64,000 nucleotides of DNA from Closterium sp. Naga37s-1 (lineage: Eukaryota > Streptophyta > Zygnematophyceae > Desmidiales > Closteriaceae). The stretch spans positions 2,272,501 to 2,336,500 of the forward strand of contig CANJKZ010000724.1 of assembly GCA_947471745.1 (NCBI GenBank), written 5' to 3'. The notes below the pieces were generated by a model. The model did no database searches. It was given only the letters and a program-made list of their open reading frames with translations, and was not told where the DNA came from. The position numbers and the translations under genes were made by a program. This document shows positions 21,206 to 31,659 of the stretch, piece after piece (within the stretch, counting starts at the first letter, position 1; each line of letters starts with the position of its first letter).

Positions 21206-22332
21206 ATAATTAAAGGTGAGTATCTTGTTACCCAAATCATTCCCGCGTTAAAGTGGGTCACTCGCAAGTGATTTCCACACCCATGGCAGCTTGCCGGGCA
21301 GCAAGGGCTCTCTTTGAAAAGAAGTAGCATGTGGGGGGTCGATTCTTGAGGCGCCTCAGAATCGCCAGTGACAAGGCCAACGCCAGCTGCAGCAGCACTG
21401 CCAGTGGAAGCAGCTGCAGCAGCAGCAGGTTTGGAGGTGCCTGGAGAACGGAGAGTGCCTCCTCCACCACTGCAGTGTCTGGTGGTTCACATGGTGGGTT
21501 GGTGGATGCACGGTGGATGAGGAGAGGGAGGGAGGGTGGGAGGGAGGAGGCGATGCATGTAAAGAAGCAGCATATGGGTGAAGGAGTGCTGGGTACTGGT
21601 GGAGAGCAAGCAGGCATCAAGGAGGCTTTGGAGGACAGGAGGGACAATATGCAGAAAGAATTACCTGATCAAGTGATAAAGAACAGAAGAAGAAAGCACA
21701 AGAGGAAAGACAAGACGCAGCTTTGGAGGGGCGTATGGTTGAAAAGGAACATACACAAGCTGCGCTGTTGTAAAGGTTCGTCTCCACCGGTGGCTGTGAG
21801 GTCGCTGTAGCTCCCTGGAAAGTCGCTGCGATGCCAAGCAAAGGCGGGAGGAGAAGATTGGGAAGGAAGAGGAGTGGTGGAGAACGAGAGTGACGTGAGA
21901 GAGGGAGTGAAACGGAAAAGGGAGTGATGGGAAAGGAGTAGCATGTGCGTAAGCTGTCAACACTGGGTGCAACCTGGTGGCGCAGAAGAATGAACGGGAT
22001 GGGTTTCTCTGTCTAAACTGTGTGAGATGGACTTTTGAGCCGTCGATTCCACTTTCCGTGTTGTAAACACTGCTTCTGGTCAACACTGGGTGAAACCCCG
22101 TGACGGGCTTAGGCTTTGATTCCTCTATCATCACTGGTTGGGCATAGACACAATGGATTCGGATAGAAAGGGCGTTTCACAGGAAATTATTCGAAATCAT
22201 CAATGAATGAGTAAGATGGATCTATGGGAAATATGCGTTGACACAAGAGGGAAGTGGAGAGTAAGTGGTGTCATGGCTGAGCGAGCATGGGAGGAAGCGC
22301 GTGGATGGCATTCATTGAAAAAGGCTGATGAG
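21206..22332 (-). repeat. Receptor-unit 3' region, unit B copy (cut by the Penelope-like element)
   Basis: Aligns with 9400-10930 of unit A, but has a single copy of the segment that is a 39-bp minisatellite there. It stops where the 204-bp terminal repeat of the Penelope-like element begins. The hydrophobic minus-strand frame seen in unit A is also open here. Confidence 0.65.
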
Positions 22333-22536
22333 GCGTAGCTTAGCTCTGTTTCTTTCATTAGCACTGATGAAGGCCTGCTAGGGTAGCCCCTTAACGGCCG
22401 AAACATGTTTGTTTTACTCTACTGCTGAAGTTCTTGAGCTCGGATTGTTGAGATCTAAGTTTTACAGAAGGGTTTTTACTGTCTATCTTTTGCTTTAAGC
22501 CTGAATAAGTTTGCTGCTCGCTGAGAACATGTCCCA
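22333..22536 (+). repeat. Left pseudo-LTR of the Penelope-like element
   Basis: 204 bp from GCGTAGCTTAGCTCTG to AACATGTCCCA, matching 25721-25924. It includes the ORF1 start codon at 22529. Confidence 0.92.
22360..22413 (+). ncRNA. Candidate hammerhead ribozyme, left copy
   Basis: Core box CTGATGA at 22364-22370 and core box GAAAC at 22400-22404. Helix II is GGCC/GGCC (22372-22375 with 22396-22399), enclosing a second hairpin GCTA-GGG-TAGC. Helix III is the palindrome ACATGT (22403-22408), which suits dimer formation. Helix I is AGCA (22360-22363) with TGTT (22410-22413), one pair being G-U. Predicted cleavage is after T 22409. One extra A (22371) lies between the core and helix II, which is unusual. 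Hammerheads in the pseudo-LTRs are a known feature of Penelope-like elements. Activity here is untested. Confidence 0.65.
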
Positions 22537-23710
22537 AGACCAGTTGGCACTTACGCTTGACTCAGACGACGCCGAACTTAACGAGGGCAGTTCTGCTATT
22601 GTGATCCACGAGGCAGGTGTTCCCAAGACTTACGCGGGGTATCGCACGCACAAGCGACAACGCCTTCGCGAACTTGAAGGAGCAAAACATACTGCACCAA
22701 CTCGCGGACCGACATCGCACGGCGAGCAAACATTTTCTCCTCCCGCCATGGAGATGGATCCCGCTTCGAACGCTGCTCCTGCGGTAGCACCTGCTGTTGC
22801 TTCCACGAGCGCTAACCCGGCTGTTCCTGAGCAGTTCAACATTCCTGAGCGCTTTAAAGGCTGGACTGCGGTGGCGGTCAAGGGTTTTCGGGCGGATTTC
22901 AAATCACTCTTGAAGGCGAAGTCCAAGCTTCAGAAGATGAAGACGCTTGATGAACAGGGTGTGCTTCTTCACAGTATTCGCACCAAAGCAGTTGAGTTCC
23001 AGACGAAATACCCTTCTGTTCGGGAAAAGTCTGCAGCTTCGGTTGCTGCTGTTCATCTGGAGAATCAAAAGCGTATCCAGAAGGACTTCATCGCTTCGAA
23101 GGAGATGGAGGTCGAGGAGATTTTGGCGGCTTCTAACCTGCACGTGACGACTCTGGCGACAAAGCTTGAGGACTACCTGAAAAGTCTCTCGGAGAACCCT
23201 GACCTGGCGGTATCTGATGCTACCAGGGAGAAGTACAGGAAGATCAAGGGGGCCTGCATCGAGAAGGCGCAGTCCGACATAGCCATCGCCAGGGATGAGA
23301 TCATCATCCAGGAGTTGGAACGGCAGAAAAAACGTGAAGCTGAAGATTTGAAGAAAGCTGCCGCGGCTGAGGAGATCGACAGAATGGAGTTGGATCCGAC
23401 GGTCGACGCAATCGTTCAGAAGCACGTAAAGAAGGTCCAAGATCGGCTTCGCAAGGAGTTCGCGGCGAAGCTGGACAAAGAGCTATCTGCGAAGCTTCAG
23501 AAGATTGCGTTGGAGAAGAAGGTCTCTCCGTCGGCCACCGCCGCTGACTCTAAGCCCCAGAACAACAAGGCGAAGAAGAAGCGGGGGAAAAAGAAGAAAT
23601 CTGACGCTCCTACCGACGGCAAGGGGAAGGGCCAAGCAGCACCGAAGCAGGCCTGGGTTCCAAAAAACGGAGGCGGCGGCCCCGCAAACGGGCCGCCAAA
23701 GAAGAAGTAA
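22529..23710 (+). CDS. ORF1 of the Penelope-like element, coiled-coil protein
   Basis: 393 aa from ATG 22529 (MSQDQLALTLDSDDAELNEG). No domain that I recognise. The N-terminal 90 residues are acidic and then basic, residues about 80-105 are Ala/Val/Pro-rich, and about 200-330 are charged and helical with heptad character (ELERQKKREAEDLKKAAAAE), so probably a coiled coil. The C-terminus is strongly basic (KKKRGKKKKSD) and ends in Gly/Pro/Lys. Basic tail plus coiled coil fit an RNA-binding, self-associating protein, the role of ORF1 proteins in other retroelements. That role is an inference. The start codon lies within the left pseudo-LTR. Confidence 0.75.
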   Translation: MSQDQLALTLDSDDAELNEGSSAIVIHEAGVPKTYAGYRTHKRQRLRELEGAKHTAPTRGPTSHGEQTFSPPAMEMDPASNAAPAVAPAVASTSANPAVPEQFNIPERFKGWTAVAVKGFRADFKSLLKAKSKLQKMKTLDEQGVLLHSIRTKAVEFQTKYPSVREKSAASVAAVHLENQKRIQKDFIASKEMEVEEILAASNLHVTTLATKLEDYLKSLSENPDLAVSDATREKYRKIKGACIEKAQSDIAIARDEIIIQELERQKKREAEDLKKAAAAEEIDRMELDPTVDAIVQKHVKKVQDRLRKEFAAKLDKELSAKLQKIALEKKVSPSATAADSKPQNNKAKKKRGKKKKSDAPTDGKGKGQAAPKQAWVPKNGGGGPANGPPKKK

Positions 23711-23763
23711 CAGCGCGGGATCTCGCGCTTCTTTGGTTCGGCCGTTTGACTTCACGACAAGCC

Positions 23764-25620
23764 ATGTCGCGGGTCCGAAACAACGGAGTGCATAACCTGA
23801 GTGCTAAGGTTTTAACGACCGATGAGCGACGAGCACTCGGGATGGGATTGAAGTTCGTGCCAACGCCTACCAGGAGCCCTTCCATCGAAGCAGACCTCGA
23901 TCAACTGCATCGACGGATTTCTCTTCATTTTTTCTTCAAGGATAAAGGGGATTCATCTGAGATGTCACGCTTCCGTGTGCGCAACCCAGATTGGAAACCC
24001 GATCGGGATGCTGTCCCGGAGTCGGTTTTCAGGGAGGCCCACAACGACCTCTCTTACCTTCTGAAAGCGACGACGCCACGGCGGGGTTTCAATATCTCGT
24101 CAGGAATTCGCAAGGCGTTGCGCTCCCTCGCCGCCGACCGCAGCATCGTCATCAAACCTGCAGACAAGAACGTTGGCGTCACTATCCTTGATCGGCAGCA
24201 CTACATCGACCTTTGTATGGAACATCTCGGAGATGCGGAAGTGTACCAGCCGATTGAACGCAACCCGACGCCACGGGTTCTGCAGCAGCTGCGGGAGTTG
24301 AAGGTGACGTGGGGACCGGCTTTTCCAGACAGTCTCTGGAAATATTTCTTTAAGGAACCACCCGGGGGATGGCGGCCAGCTGCGTTCTACGTCTTGCCTA
24401 AGCTTCACAAGAAAGTACCCGTGGGGCGACCGATCGCTGCCTCACATTCATGGGCCACGACTAATGTGAGCAAGTGGCTTGACGCTGAACTTCGCCCGCT
24501 GGTCTTGAATCGTCCTACGTACCTCCGGGATTCTCTCTCTCTGCTGACAACGCTCGAACGCACCACGTTTCCGACGACGGTACTTCTAGCGACGTATGAT
24601 GTAGCCGCTCTCTACCCCAGCATTTCGATCGAGCGCGGTCTTGATGCGGTCAGCAGTTTTCTGATGAGGGAGAAACCGCAACTCACCCCACCTCTCATGG
24701 CCCTTCTGGGTTGGGTCATGGGGAACTCTTTTGTCGAGTTCGGCGGCCGGATCTTTCAACAACTACGAGGCACCGCCATGGGTACACCTGTAGCAGTCTG
24801 CTTCGCGATCCTGTTCATGAGCCGCCTGGATGAGTTACTGAAGGGGAAGTGGACCGGAACGTTACCTCTTTACCATGTGCGCTACATCGATGATGGTCTA
24901 ATCGTATGGCCGGGGACGCGGGCAGATTTGGAAGCCTACCTGCGCACCTTCAATGAGCTTGATCCAAACATTCGGATCACATGGTCTGTTTCGGACTGCT
25001 CCATCGATTTTCTGGACGTGGTTCTCTTCAAGGGACCGCGGTTTAAGGAGCAGGGTACTTTGGATTTCGGCACGTTTCAGAAGCCGATGAATAAGTATCT
25101 CTATCTTCCCTTTGCTTCCTTCCACCCACGGCACTGCAAGGAATCCTTCATTCGCGCAGAATTGAAGCGGTACCTGCTCCGCTCTACATCACCTGCGATT
25201 TTCCTCGCAACGAAGAAGGCTTTCTTCGGCCGGCTTCGTGACCGTGGTTACCCTCCTGCTTTTCTGCACCCAATCTTCCAAGGCGTCACCTTCGCTCACC
25301 GTTCGTCACTCCTCGCCACTACCATCGCTAACCAGGCGCTCCGGCAACAGATTTCTCTCCCATCCCGTGGACCCCTAGTTCTGAAGACGCAGTACACTTC
25401 GGTGTCTGCTCGTCTCGGGCTAGGGGTCCTTTTGAGTCGACTCAAAAATCGACTCACTACACGCGGATTATATGTGGAGAGGATTTTTGTTGCATGGCAA
25501 ATTGGTTGTAACCTTAACAGGTTACTGGTACGCGCGCGACTTCCACAGTTGCTGCCTGGCGAGGATGCGAATTCGAACTTCAACGACGACGCTCCAAGGA
25601 TTGAGGACGTGGCCACCTGA
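23764..25620 (+). CDS. ORF2 of the Penelope-like element, reverse transcriptase
   Basis: 618 aa if started at ATG 23764, 53 bases after ORF1. Conserved segments in order: IKPADKNVGVTILDRQHY (near residue 135), YVLPKLHKKVPVGRPIAAS, WLDAELRPLV, the first catalytic Asp in ATYDVAALYPSIS, FQQLRGTAMGTPVAVCFA, the catalytic YIDD box (VRYIDDGLIVW) and SIDFLDVVLFKG. This order and wording are those of Penelope-type RTs, which are related to telomerase. The last 110 residues carry the usual region ending in RGYPP..LHPIFQ, then nothing that looks like a GIY-YIG nuclease. The frame is intact and the catalytic residues are present, so the copy may be active. Translation may depend on reinitiation after ORF1. 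Confidence 0.93.
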   Translation: MSRVRNNGVHNLSAKVLTTDERRALGMGLKFVPTPTRSPSIEADLDQLHRRISLHFFFKDKGDSSEMSRFRVRNPDWKPDRDAVPESVFREAHNDLSYLLKATTPRRGFNISSGIRKALRSLAADRSIVIKPADKNVGVTILDRQHYIDLCMEHLGDAEVYQPIERNPTPRVLQQLRELKVTWGPAFPDSLWKYFFKEPPGGWRPAAFYVLPKLHKKVPVGRPIAASHSWATTNVSKWLDAELRPLVLNRPTYLRDSLSLLTTLERTTFPTTVLLATYDVAALYPSISIERGLDAVSSFLMREKPQLTPPLMALLGWVMGNSFVEFGGRIFQQLRGTAMGTPVAVCFAILFMSRLDELLKGKWTGTLPLYHVRYIDDGLIVWPGTRADLEAYLRTFNELDPNIRITWSVSDCSIDFLDVVLFKGPRFKEQGTLDFGTFQKPMNKYLYLPFASFHPRHCKESFIRAELKRYLLRSTSPAIFLATKKAFFGRLRDRGYPPAFLHPIFQGVTFAHRSSLLATTIANQALRQQISLPSRGPLVLKTQYTSVSARLGLGVLLSRLKNRLTTRGLYVERIFVAWQIGCNLNRLLVRARLPQLLPGEDANSNFNDDAPRIEDVAT

Positions 25621-25720
25621 GAAATTTTCAAGGGTGACATGTACTGGTCCCCGTATTTCGGGCTGACCTGGTGTAGATAACCTAGAGATCAGTTTTTCTG
25701 AGGCTTCGTTTCTTCTTGAA

Positions 25721-25924
25721 GCGTAGCTTAGCTCTGTTTCTTTCATTAGCACTGATGAAGGCCTGCTAGGGTAGCCCCTTAACGGCCGAAACATGTTTGT
25801 TTTACTCTACTGCTGAAGTTCTTGAGCTCGGATTGTTGAGATCTAAGTTTTACAGAAGGGTTTTTACTGTCTATCTTTTGCTTTAAGCCTGAATAAGTTT
25901 GCTGCTCGCTGAGAACATGTCCCA
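25721..25924 (+). repeat. Right pseudo-LTR of the Penelope-like element
   Basis: 204 bp matching 22333-22536. It ends just after the equivalent of the ORF1 start codon and is followed directly by receptor-unit sequence. Confidence 0.92.
25748..25801 (+). ncRNA. Candidate hammerhead ribozyme, right copy
   Basis: Same sequence and fold as the copy at 22360-22413: CTGATGA at 25752-25758, GAAAC at 25788-25792, predicted cleavage after 25797. Confidence 0.65.
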
Positions 25925-26582
25925 GGAGAATGAGTGCTGGGTACTGGTGGAGAGCAAGCAGGCATCAAGGAGGCTTTGGCGGACAGGAGGGACAATATGC
26001 AGATAGAACGACCTTATCGTGCGAAAAGAAAGCACCAGAGGAAAGACAAGAAAGACAAGGTGCAGCTTTGGACGGGCGTATGGTTGAAAAGGAACATACA
26101 CAAGCTGTGCTGCTGTGAAGGTTCGTCTCCACCGGTAGCATTGAGGGGGAGACGGCTTCCGGTGGCTGTGAGGTCGCTGTAGCTCCATGGAAATATGTTG
26201 AGATGGGCAGTATGGTCGAACGAGGGCAGCTCTCTCGTAAACTGGTTGCCCTCAAAGTCTCTGTGATGCCAAGCGAAGGTGGGAGGGGAAGATTGGGAGG
26301 GAAGGGGAGTGGCGGGGAACGAGAGTGACGTGAAAGAGAGAGCGAAGGGAAAGAGGGGGTGATAGGAAAGGAGATGGTTTTTTCTGTCTATGCTGTCTGA
26401 GATGAACTTTTGAGCCGTTGATTCCACTTTCTGTGTTGAAATTCTGTCTTTCTGTGTGAAATTTTCCGGCCAAACAGAAAGCAGTGGCTGGCACGTGACG
26501 GAAGTCGAAAACCTTCACTGGGGGCCGTGTAGGCAGCTACCGCGACAAGATGAGGATCAGGATGCGCATGTGTGGTTGAGTA
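25925..26582 (-). repeat. Receptor-unit 3' region, second piece in unit B
   Basis: Matches 9770-10600 and 21590-22000, with an extra 24-bp piece and a more complete LRR exon remnant (26189-26260) that has been lost from the other two copies. It follows the right end of the Penelope-like element. Confidence 0.6.
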
Positions 26583-26791
26583 GCTCTGATACCATGTAAG
26601 AACTGAAGGTAGAGTCAAAACATTTTTTTTATGTAGCTCAAGCCTCCTAAGCACATTGGAAATTGGCAAGAATAGATGGGTAGGGAATCAGCGGCAATCC
26701 CCAATCAGATCGCCTGGAATCTCGAATTGGTGGGTTGGAGATTTCGTTATATCACATCTGGGTAAGGTTGGGATGTTGATGTAACGTAACA
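26583..26791 (-). repeat. LTR remnant with tRNA-Met type primer-binding site
   Basis: On the minus strand a 197-bp piece (26791-26595) begins TGTTACGTTACATC and ends CAGTTCTTACA. It is followed by TGGTATCAGAGC (26594-26583), the primer-binding site complementary to initiator tRNA-Met that is typical of Copia elements. No internal coding region follows. A related piece lies at 14640-14930. Confidence 0.6.
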
Positions 26792-27261
26792 TGCAACACT
26801 GAAAAGGTACAGATACAAAGCTGAGACTCAAGGTTAACTCTAACATCACACACTCTCTTGATTTCTCGTCCTCTCACTCTCCCACCCTTTTACTCACTGA
26901 AGACAAACATTGCTGATCATCCCACAGCACCTTGCATGCCTTCCCATAACCACTCACAACTCGCAGAAACGAATGTGGTTGCAGAATGTCCCCGGAATGG
27001 AGCCTGAGAAAGCGTTGTCGTTGAGTTTCCTGGGGGGGATATTTTCAGCATGCCCGTGCATGGAGATCATTTGGGGGTTATTATTATCTAACTATAAATT
27101 TGTTTACTCTTACGGTACAATTTTGCTGGCAGCGGGCAGAAGGGAAGGTTCAGGCGGCGTAAGGATGGGCGCACAGGATGCGAAGTTCGGTGAGGCGGCC
27201 AATGAAGGCGGGAATGGTGCCACTCAGGCTGTTGCCCTGTAGGTCCCTGCCATGGCATGTG

Positions 27262-27612
27262 ATGGGACGGGATGGGATGGGATGTGATGGGATGGGATGG
27301 GATGGGATGGGATGGGATGGGACGGGACGGGATGGGATGGGATGGGATGGGATGGGATGGGATGGGATGGGATGGGATGGGATGGGATGGGATGGGATGG
27401 GATGGGATGGGATGGGATGGGATGGGATGGGATGGCATGGCATGGCATGGGATGGCATGGGATTGGATGGGATGGGATGGCATGGGATGGCATGGGATGG
27501 CATGGGATGGCATGGGATGGCATGGGATGGCATGGGATGGCATGGGATGGCATGGGATGGCATGGGATGGCATGTGATGGCATGGGATGGCATGGGATGG
27601 CATGTGATGGCA
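27262..27612. repeat. (GGGAT)n array grading into GGGATGGCAT
   Basis: About 350 bp on the acceptor side of the LRR exon at 27175-27246. The first half is pentamer GGGAT, the second half a 10-bp dimer with GGCAT. It is four times longer than the homologous array at 15401-15481. Confidence 0.95.
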
Positions 27613-27805
27613 TGTGACAAACAAGCTACAGCATGAGCTACAGTATGTGCAGTATGCTTTTGAGTCGACTCAAGTGCAGTGGCTCACCGTGGAAACAAAG
27701 TACTGGATATTCCGAAACAAGGATCAAGAGACACGTGTTGGAGTCCAAATCACTCACTCATTGTCAGATGAAGAGACTCCACGCAGGCAGATCGTCCAGG
27801 CTAGC

Positions 27806-28037
27806 TACTAGCCCATAAGGCCGCCTAGCCCATAAGGCCGCCTAGCCCATAAGGCCGCCTAGCCCATAAGGCCGCCTAGCCCATAAGGCCGCCTAGCCCA
27901 TAAGGCCGCCTAGCCCATAAGGCCGCCTAGCCCATAAGGCCGCCTAGCCCATAAGGCCGCCTAGCCCATAAGGCCGCCTAGCCCATAAGGCCGCCTAGCC
28001 CATAAGGCCGCCTAGCCCATAAGGCCGCCTAGCCCAT
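27806..28037. repeat. 17-bp minisatellite
   Basis: Unit CCCATAAGGCCGCCTAG, about 13 nearly identical copies, in an intron of the unit B gene. The homologous site in unit A (about 15648) has a single diverged copy. Confidence 0.95.
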
Positions 28038-28489
28038 ATGGACTCCTCCACTCGCGCCCTCACTCATTCATCCACTCACTTATTCCCTGGATTTTTTGCT
28101 CACTCTCGCAACCCATCACCTCACTCACAGTTCCATACCCATCCTTCTGAACTTATACGCGATCTAATCAGAAGAGCCTCGAGCTCCACAGCCTACTTCA
28201 GTTCACAACTCCACTCCAACCTGGTAAACCTACTCTACTCTACATCTATCTCAAGCTCCTTTCCAGATGGTTCCACCCAACCTCTCTATCAGCCTCTTAC
28301 TTTCCCCCACCCCTTTACACCCTCAGCAGGGACCTAGCGTGCTATCTATCACATTGAAACACTCTACTCCACTCCACTCCACTCCAATCCATGCGTGCCT
28401 ACCCCATCACCACTCACAACATCTCCAGCTGCTTGAGGCTGCTGATTGCCTCTGGAATGGATCCTGAGAGACCGCATTTGCGAAGATTC

Positions 28490-29446
28490 CTGGAGCATGG
28501 AGAGGTCGGGGGGAGGGCGGAAAGGAAAAGGGTGAGCAGGATGGATTCTATCAAAGTGTCAGTTCGGAAAATTGAATCTCCAACTTGAAGTAAATAATAA
28601 TATTTTTTATCTACTTATAGAGGGTAGGCATCGGAGGTGAAAGGCAGGGAGGAAAACTAAGGCAGGCAGGCAGGGAGGTGAAAGGCACGGGATGGCACGG
28701 GATGGCACGGGATGGGAACAAAGCTCCTAGAGTATGTGTGAAAGCGCATGCCAGTGCTGTTGGTTTAGGGTTCTTAGAGCACCCAGAGCACTGGGGTACT
28801 AGAGTCAAGAGAAGCCACCATGGCTCTGGAGAGGTCTCGAAGGCAAATCATAAAAAAGTTACACAAACACAAGTGAAGATCTAAAAGGGACAAGCGTGTT
28901 AAGTAAAAAAATGGCTATCTAAATACGATAAATGGTGCATTTGGCTGGCTAAGGTAGACAGTTAATTCGGCCAAACGAGGAATTTGGTCGGGGTTTATTA
29001 AAGCAAAACTGAGAGAAAAGGGAGATCAGAAAATTCCGTGTGCCTGCATCTCTTCAGCTAGCAGGCGTGTTGGGAAAACTCCATGAGCTAGCAGACGTGT
29101 TGAATTGAAAATCTTTCGCGCAAAAGAGGAGAATGTGTGCCATCGCCTTTAGAATCGGTTTTTGAAGGCATACGAGACGTTGGCTCTCCCCCTCAAGACT
29201 AACGTCTTGCAATGCTTTCCAGTCCGGTTGACCCGGTAAGGTGGCTTGGGGCATCGGGCAAGAATGGCTCGCAGGATTGATTGGAATGCACTACTAGAGC
29301 AACTTGATTGGAAACAATCCACGGCAGCAACTGCACAAATGACCGACCAAGTTAACGTCGTCAGCTACGTTGGAGCACCACCTTCATCCCGAGGAAAACC
29401 CCACCTTCATCCCGTGGAGTGCAATGCGGGTATTCCTCTTCCTTAC
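28490..29446. other. Intron or intergenic sequence, no gene recognised
   Basis: 28560-29050 is A+T-richer than its surroundings and has no counterpart that I can find in unit A. It may be an old insertion. No supported ORF. Confidence 0.4.
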
Positions 29447-31427
29447 AGATCTTGCAGGTTGGTGAGCGCTCCTATTGACTCGGGGATGGACCCTGACAGC
29501 GTTGGCTCCGTGATGCGTCTGCGATCATGTGCGGCACAGTGCGGTGACGTGTGGCACAGAGAGACCCAGTGAGGTTACAGTGTTTTCTTTGGAGCGGCAT
29601 GGAGGCGAGGAGACAAAGGGGGATGAAGCACAGAGAGGAGCGGCGGAGGGGAGAGGTGAAGGTTGGGTGTGGGAAGGTTGATACAGCATGGCAGTGCCTC
29701 ACATGCACCTGCAGTGTATGTGTCTGCAGTGCTTCGTGCATTCTTGCTGATGGGAGCCCATTGCCTCATTCACCCTGCAGCACTTTCTCTCTCATTCTCT
29801 CACTAACTCTCCGACATTCACTCAATCACTCACACAAGCACTCACTGATCTACCACACCTGATCATCCCACAGCACCTTGCATGCCTACCCCATCACCAC
29901 TCACAACTCCCTTAGCTGCTTGAGGCTGCTGATTGCCTCTGGAATGGAGCCCGAAAAGTTGTTTCCTTGGATGTCCCTGGCATGGAGAGAGTTGGGCGGA
30001 AACAGGAGGGGGGTAGGGCAGAGAGGAGAGGGGAGTCACGGAAGAGGAAAGGCTGGAAGGGAAGGTACAGGGAAGAGGGGTAAAATGGAAGGGGGGAGAT
30101 GAAATGCAGTGCATGAATGGAGCGGAAGCAGTGCAGAGTCGCGAATTGGAAAATTATTAGGGCATTCTCGGGCAGAAGAGAATGGTACTCTGGACTACCG
30201 TATATTGAAAGCATGGAAAATGATGTAGTGTGGTGAATGTGGTCCATCCATGGCGTGACAGATGGTGCATGGCAGATGGTGCATGGCAGATGGTGCATGG
30301 CAGATGGTGCATGGCAGATGGTGCATGGCAGCACGCACAGTGAAGTCAAGTTTGTGAGGCTGAAGATCCACGCAGGCAGCTCCCCAGGAGAATCATGGCT
30401 CGACAAGTGCCTGACGATGGAAACAGCAGTCCTGGGAGGAACGGAACAGGGAAGAGCACGGAGCAGGGAAGTTGCCGGGAAGGGGAGATGTAAAACCCGA
30501 GGACGGGCAAGATGAACATGAAGAGCGGGGAGAACATGCCATCACCTACCATCAAATGCCATCCCATGCAAGGTGCAAAGAACGTCATTGTTTTTCAAAA
30601 TCTGACCGTAGAAAACGGTATCGTTTAGGAATCTCTGAGCGTAGACGACCATAAAAAGGTCATGCGGGATGGAACGACTGAGGACCATGGGGGAGACAGA
30701 GTGAGACAGAAGGAGTCTCACAGCTCCTTGAGATGGGGCAATGCGAGGAGAGCCGTGGGCAGGGAGCCGACGAGGCTGCACTCGCTGATGACGCTGTGGG
30801 AGTAGAAGGATGGAAGGGAGGGAAGGAGAATTGAAGTTGAAACAGATAGTGAATTCACAGATGCGAAGGGAATGGAAGCAGAGGTAAGGGGACAACGCAA
30901 TGACATGCTTACAGTGCAATGACATGCTTACAGTTCAATGACATGCCCGTCGTCATCACATCGCACGGCATACATGCTGTCGCAATCCCTGTCCCTCATC
31001 CATGTGTTCCTATTGTAGACGTCGCTGCATTCATGTGCCAGATTCTCCAAGGCTTCCACTGCCATCCATTCATGCCATCCATCCATGAAATCCATTCATG
31101 CCATTTACCCGCGCCATACCACCCCGGCAAGGCAGCATGCCATGCCACAGAACGTGTTGAAAATGTTTCAAGGTGGCAGGCGAGAGGAACAGGGTGAGTG
31201 TAGACGGATAATTGAGGTGGGGATGGCAGGGACAGCTGCAAGCAGCAGAGATAAGTAGTTGCTGGTGCGGTGCGGAGTTCATGCTGCATACTGAATAGGG
31301 TTACGGTCCTGGGACGGTATGGCACATGGCACGGCCGCGTAGTGTCAGGGACCTCTGGCTGTCAAAAGGAGGATGTGGAGGGATAAACAGCATGCATCAC
31401 GGCTTAAACAACTTACTCTCGGCTTAA

Positions 31428-31618
31428 AACCCGCAGGCCAAGAAGGCCAAATTTGGTTCATCCTTCCTAGCGTTGGTTGGATGTCCCAAAAATGCCTGTG
31501 ATCATTCCCGAATTCTAGACCTCGTCCAACATTTCGGACACTCCTATTGGTTCGCAGGCCTTTTGCGTTTTCACTCCCAACCAACCTTCCTAAGGTTGAA
31601 ATTCTTGGCCTGCGGGTT
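31428..31618. mobile_element. MITE with TTAA target duplication
   Basis: 191 bp with perfect terminal inverted repeats AACCCGCAGGCCAAGAA, flanked by TTAA at 31424-31427 and 31619-31622. Inner inverted segments (TTGGTTGG and CCAACCAACC) add to the fold. It is missing from the homologous sites near 170 and 20170. TTAA duplications are typical of piggyBac-type transposases; the family assignment is an inference. Confidence 0.75.
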
Positions 31619-31659
31619 TTAAACAACTTACTTCGGCTTAAACAATTTACTCTCGGCTT

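Larger units (their letters stand above)
22333..25924 (+). mobile_element. Penelope-like retroelement with two ORFs, no GIY-YIG domain
   Basis: Two 204-bp direct repeats (22333-22536 and 25721-25924), identical as far as I can read them, flank a coiled-coil ORF1 and a Penelope-type reverse transcriptase ORF2. The repeats are the pseudo-LTRs of this class, and each holds a hammerhead-like motif. The right repeat ends a few bases after the ORF1 start codon, so it is a partial tandem copy of the element's own 5' end, as expected for these elements. No GIY-YIG endonuclease can be found at either end of ORF2, which places it with endonuclease-lacking Penelope-like elements. It is inserted in the 3' region of a receptor unit: both flanks match 9400-11055, but they overlap rather than join cleanly. 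Confidence 0.9.
26189..31300 (-). pseudogene. LRR receptor-like gene, unit B (probably damaged)
   Basis: Paralogue of the unit A gene in the same orientation. LRRNT-like exon 31058-30932 (VEALENLAHECSDVYN ... DDDGHVIEL, 127 bp as in unit A). LRR exons 30793-30722 (VISECSLVGSLPTALLALPH), 30410-30339, 29976-29905, 29518-29447 (RITEPTLSGSIPESIGALTN), 28489-28418, 27246-27175 and 27029-26958, each exactly 72 bp with AG before and GT after, and a degenerate one near 26260-26189. None of the 72-bp exons has a stop. The start region (ATG near 31285) has a 5-bp duplication relative to unit A that shifts the signal-peptide frame, and the exon at 26958 is irregular after GSIPGT. The 3' part is disturbed by the Penelope-like element. 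It may be a receptor-like protein or kinase; no kinase domain is visible. Pseudogene status is likely but not certain. Confidence 0.7.
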
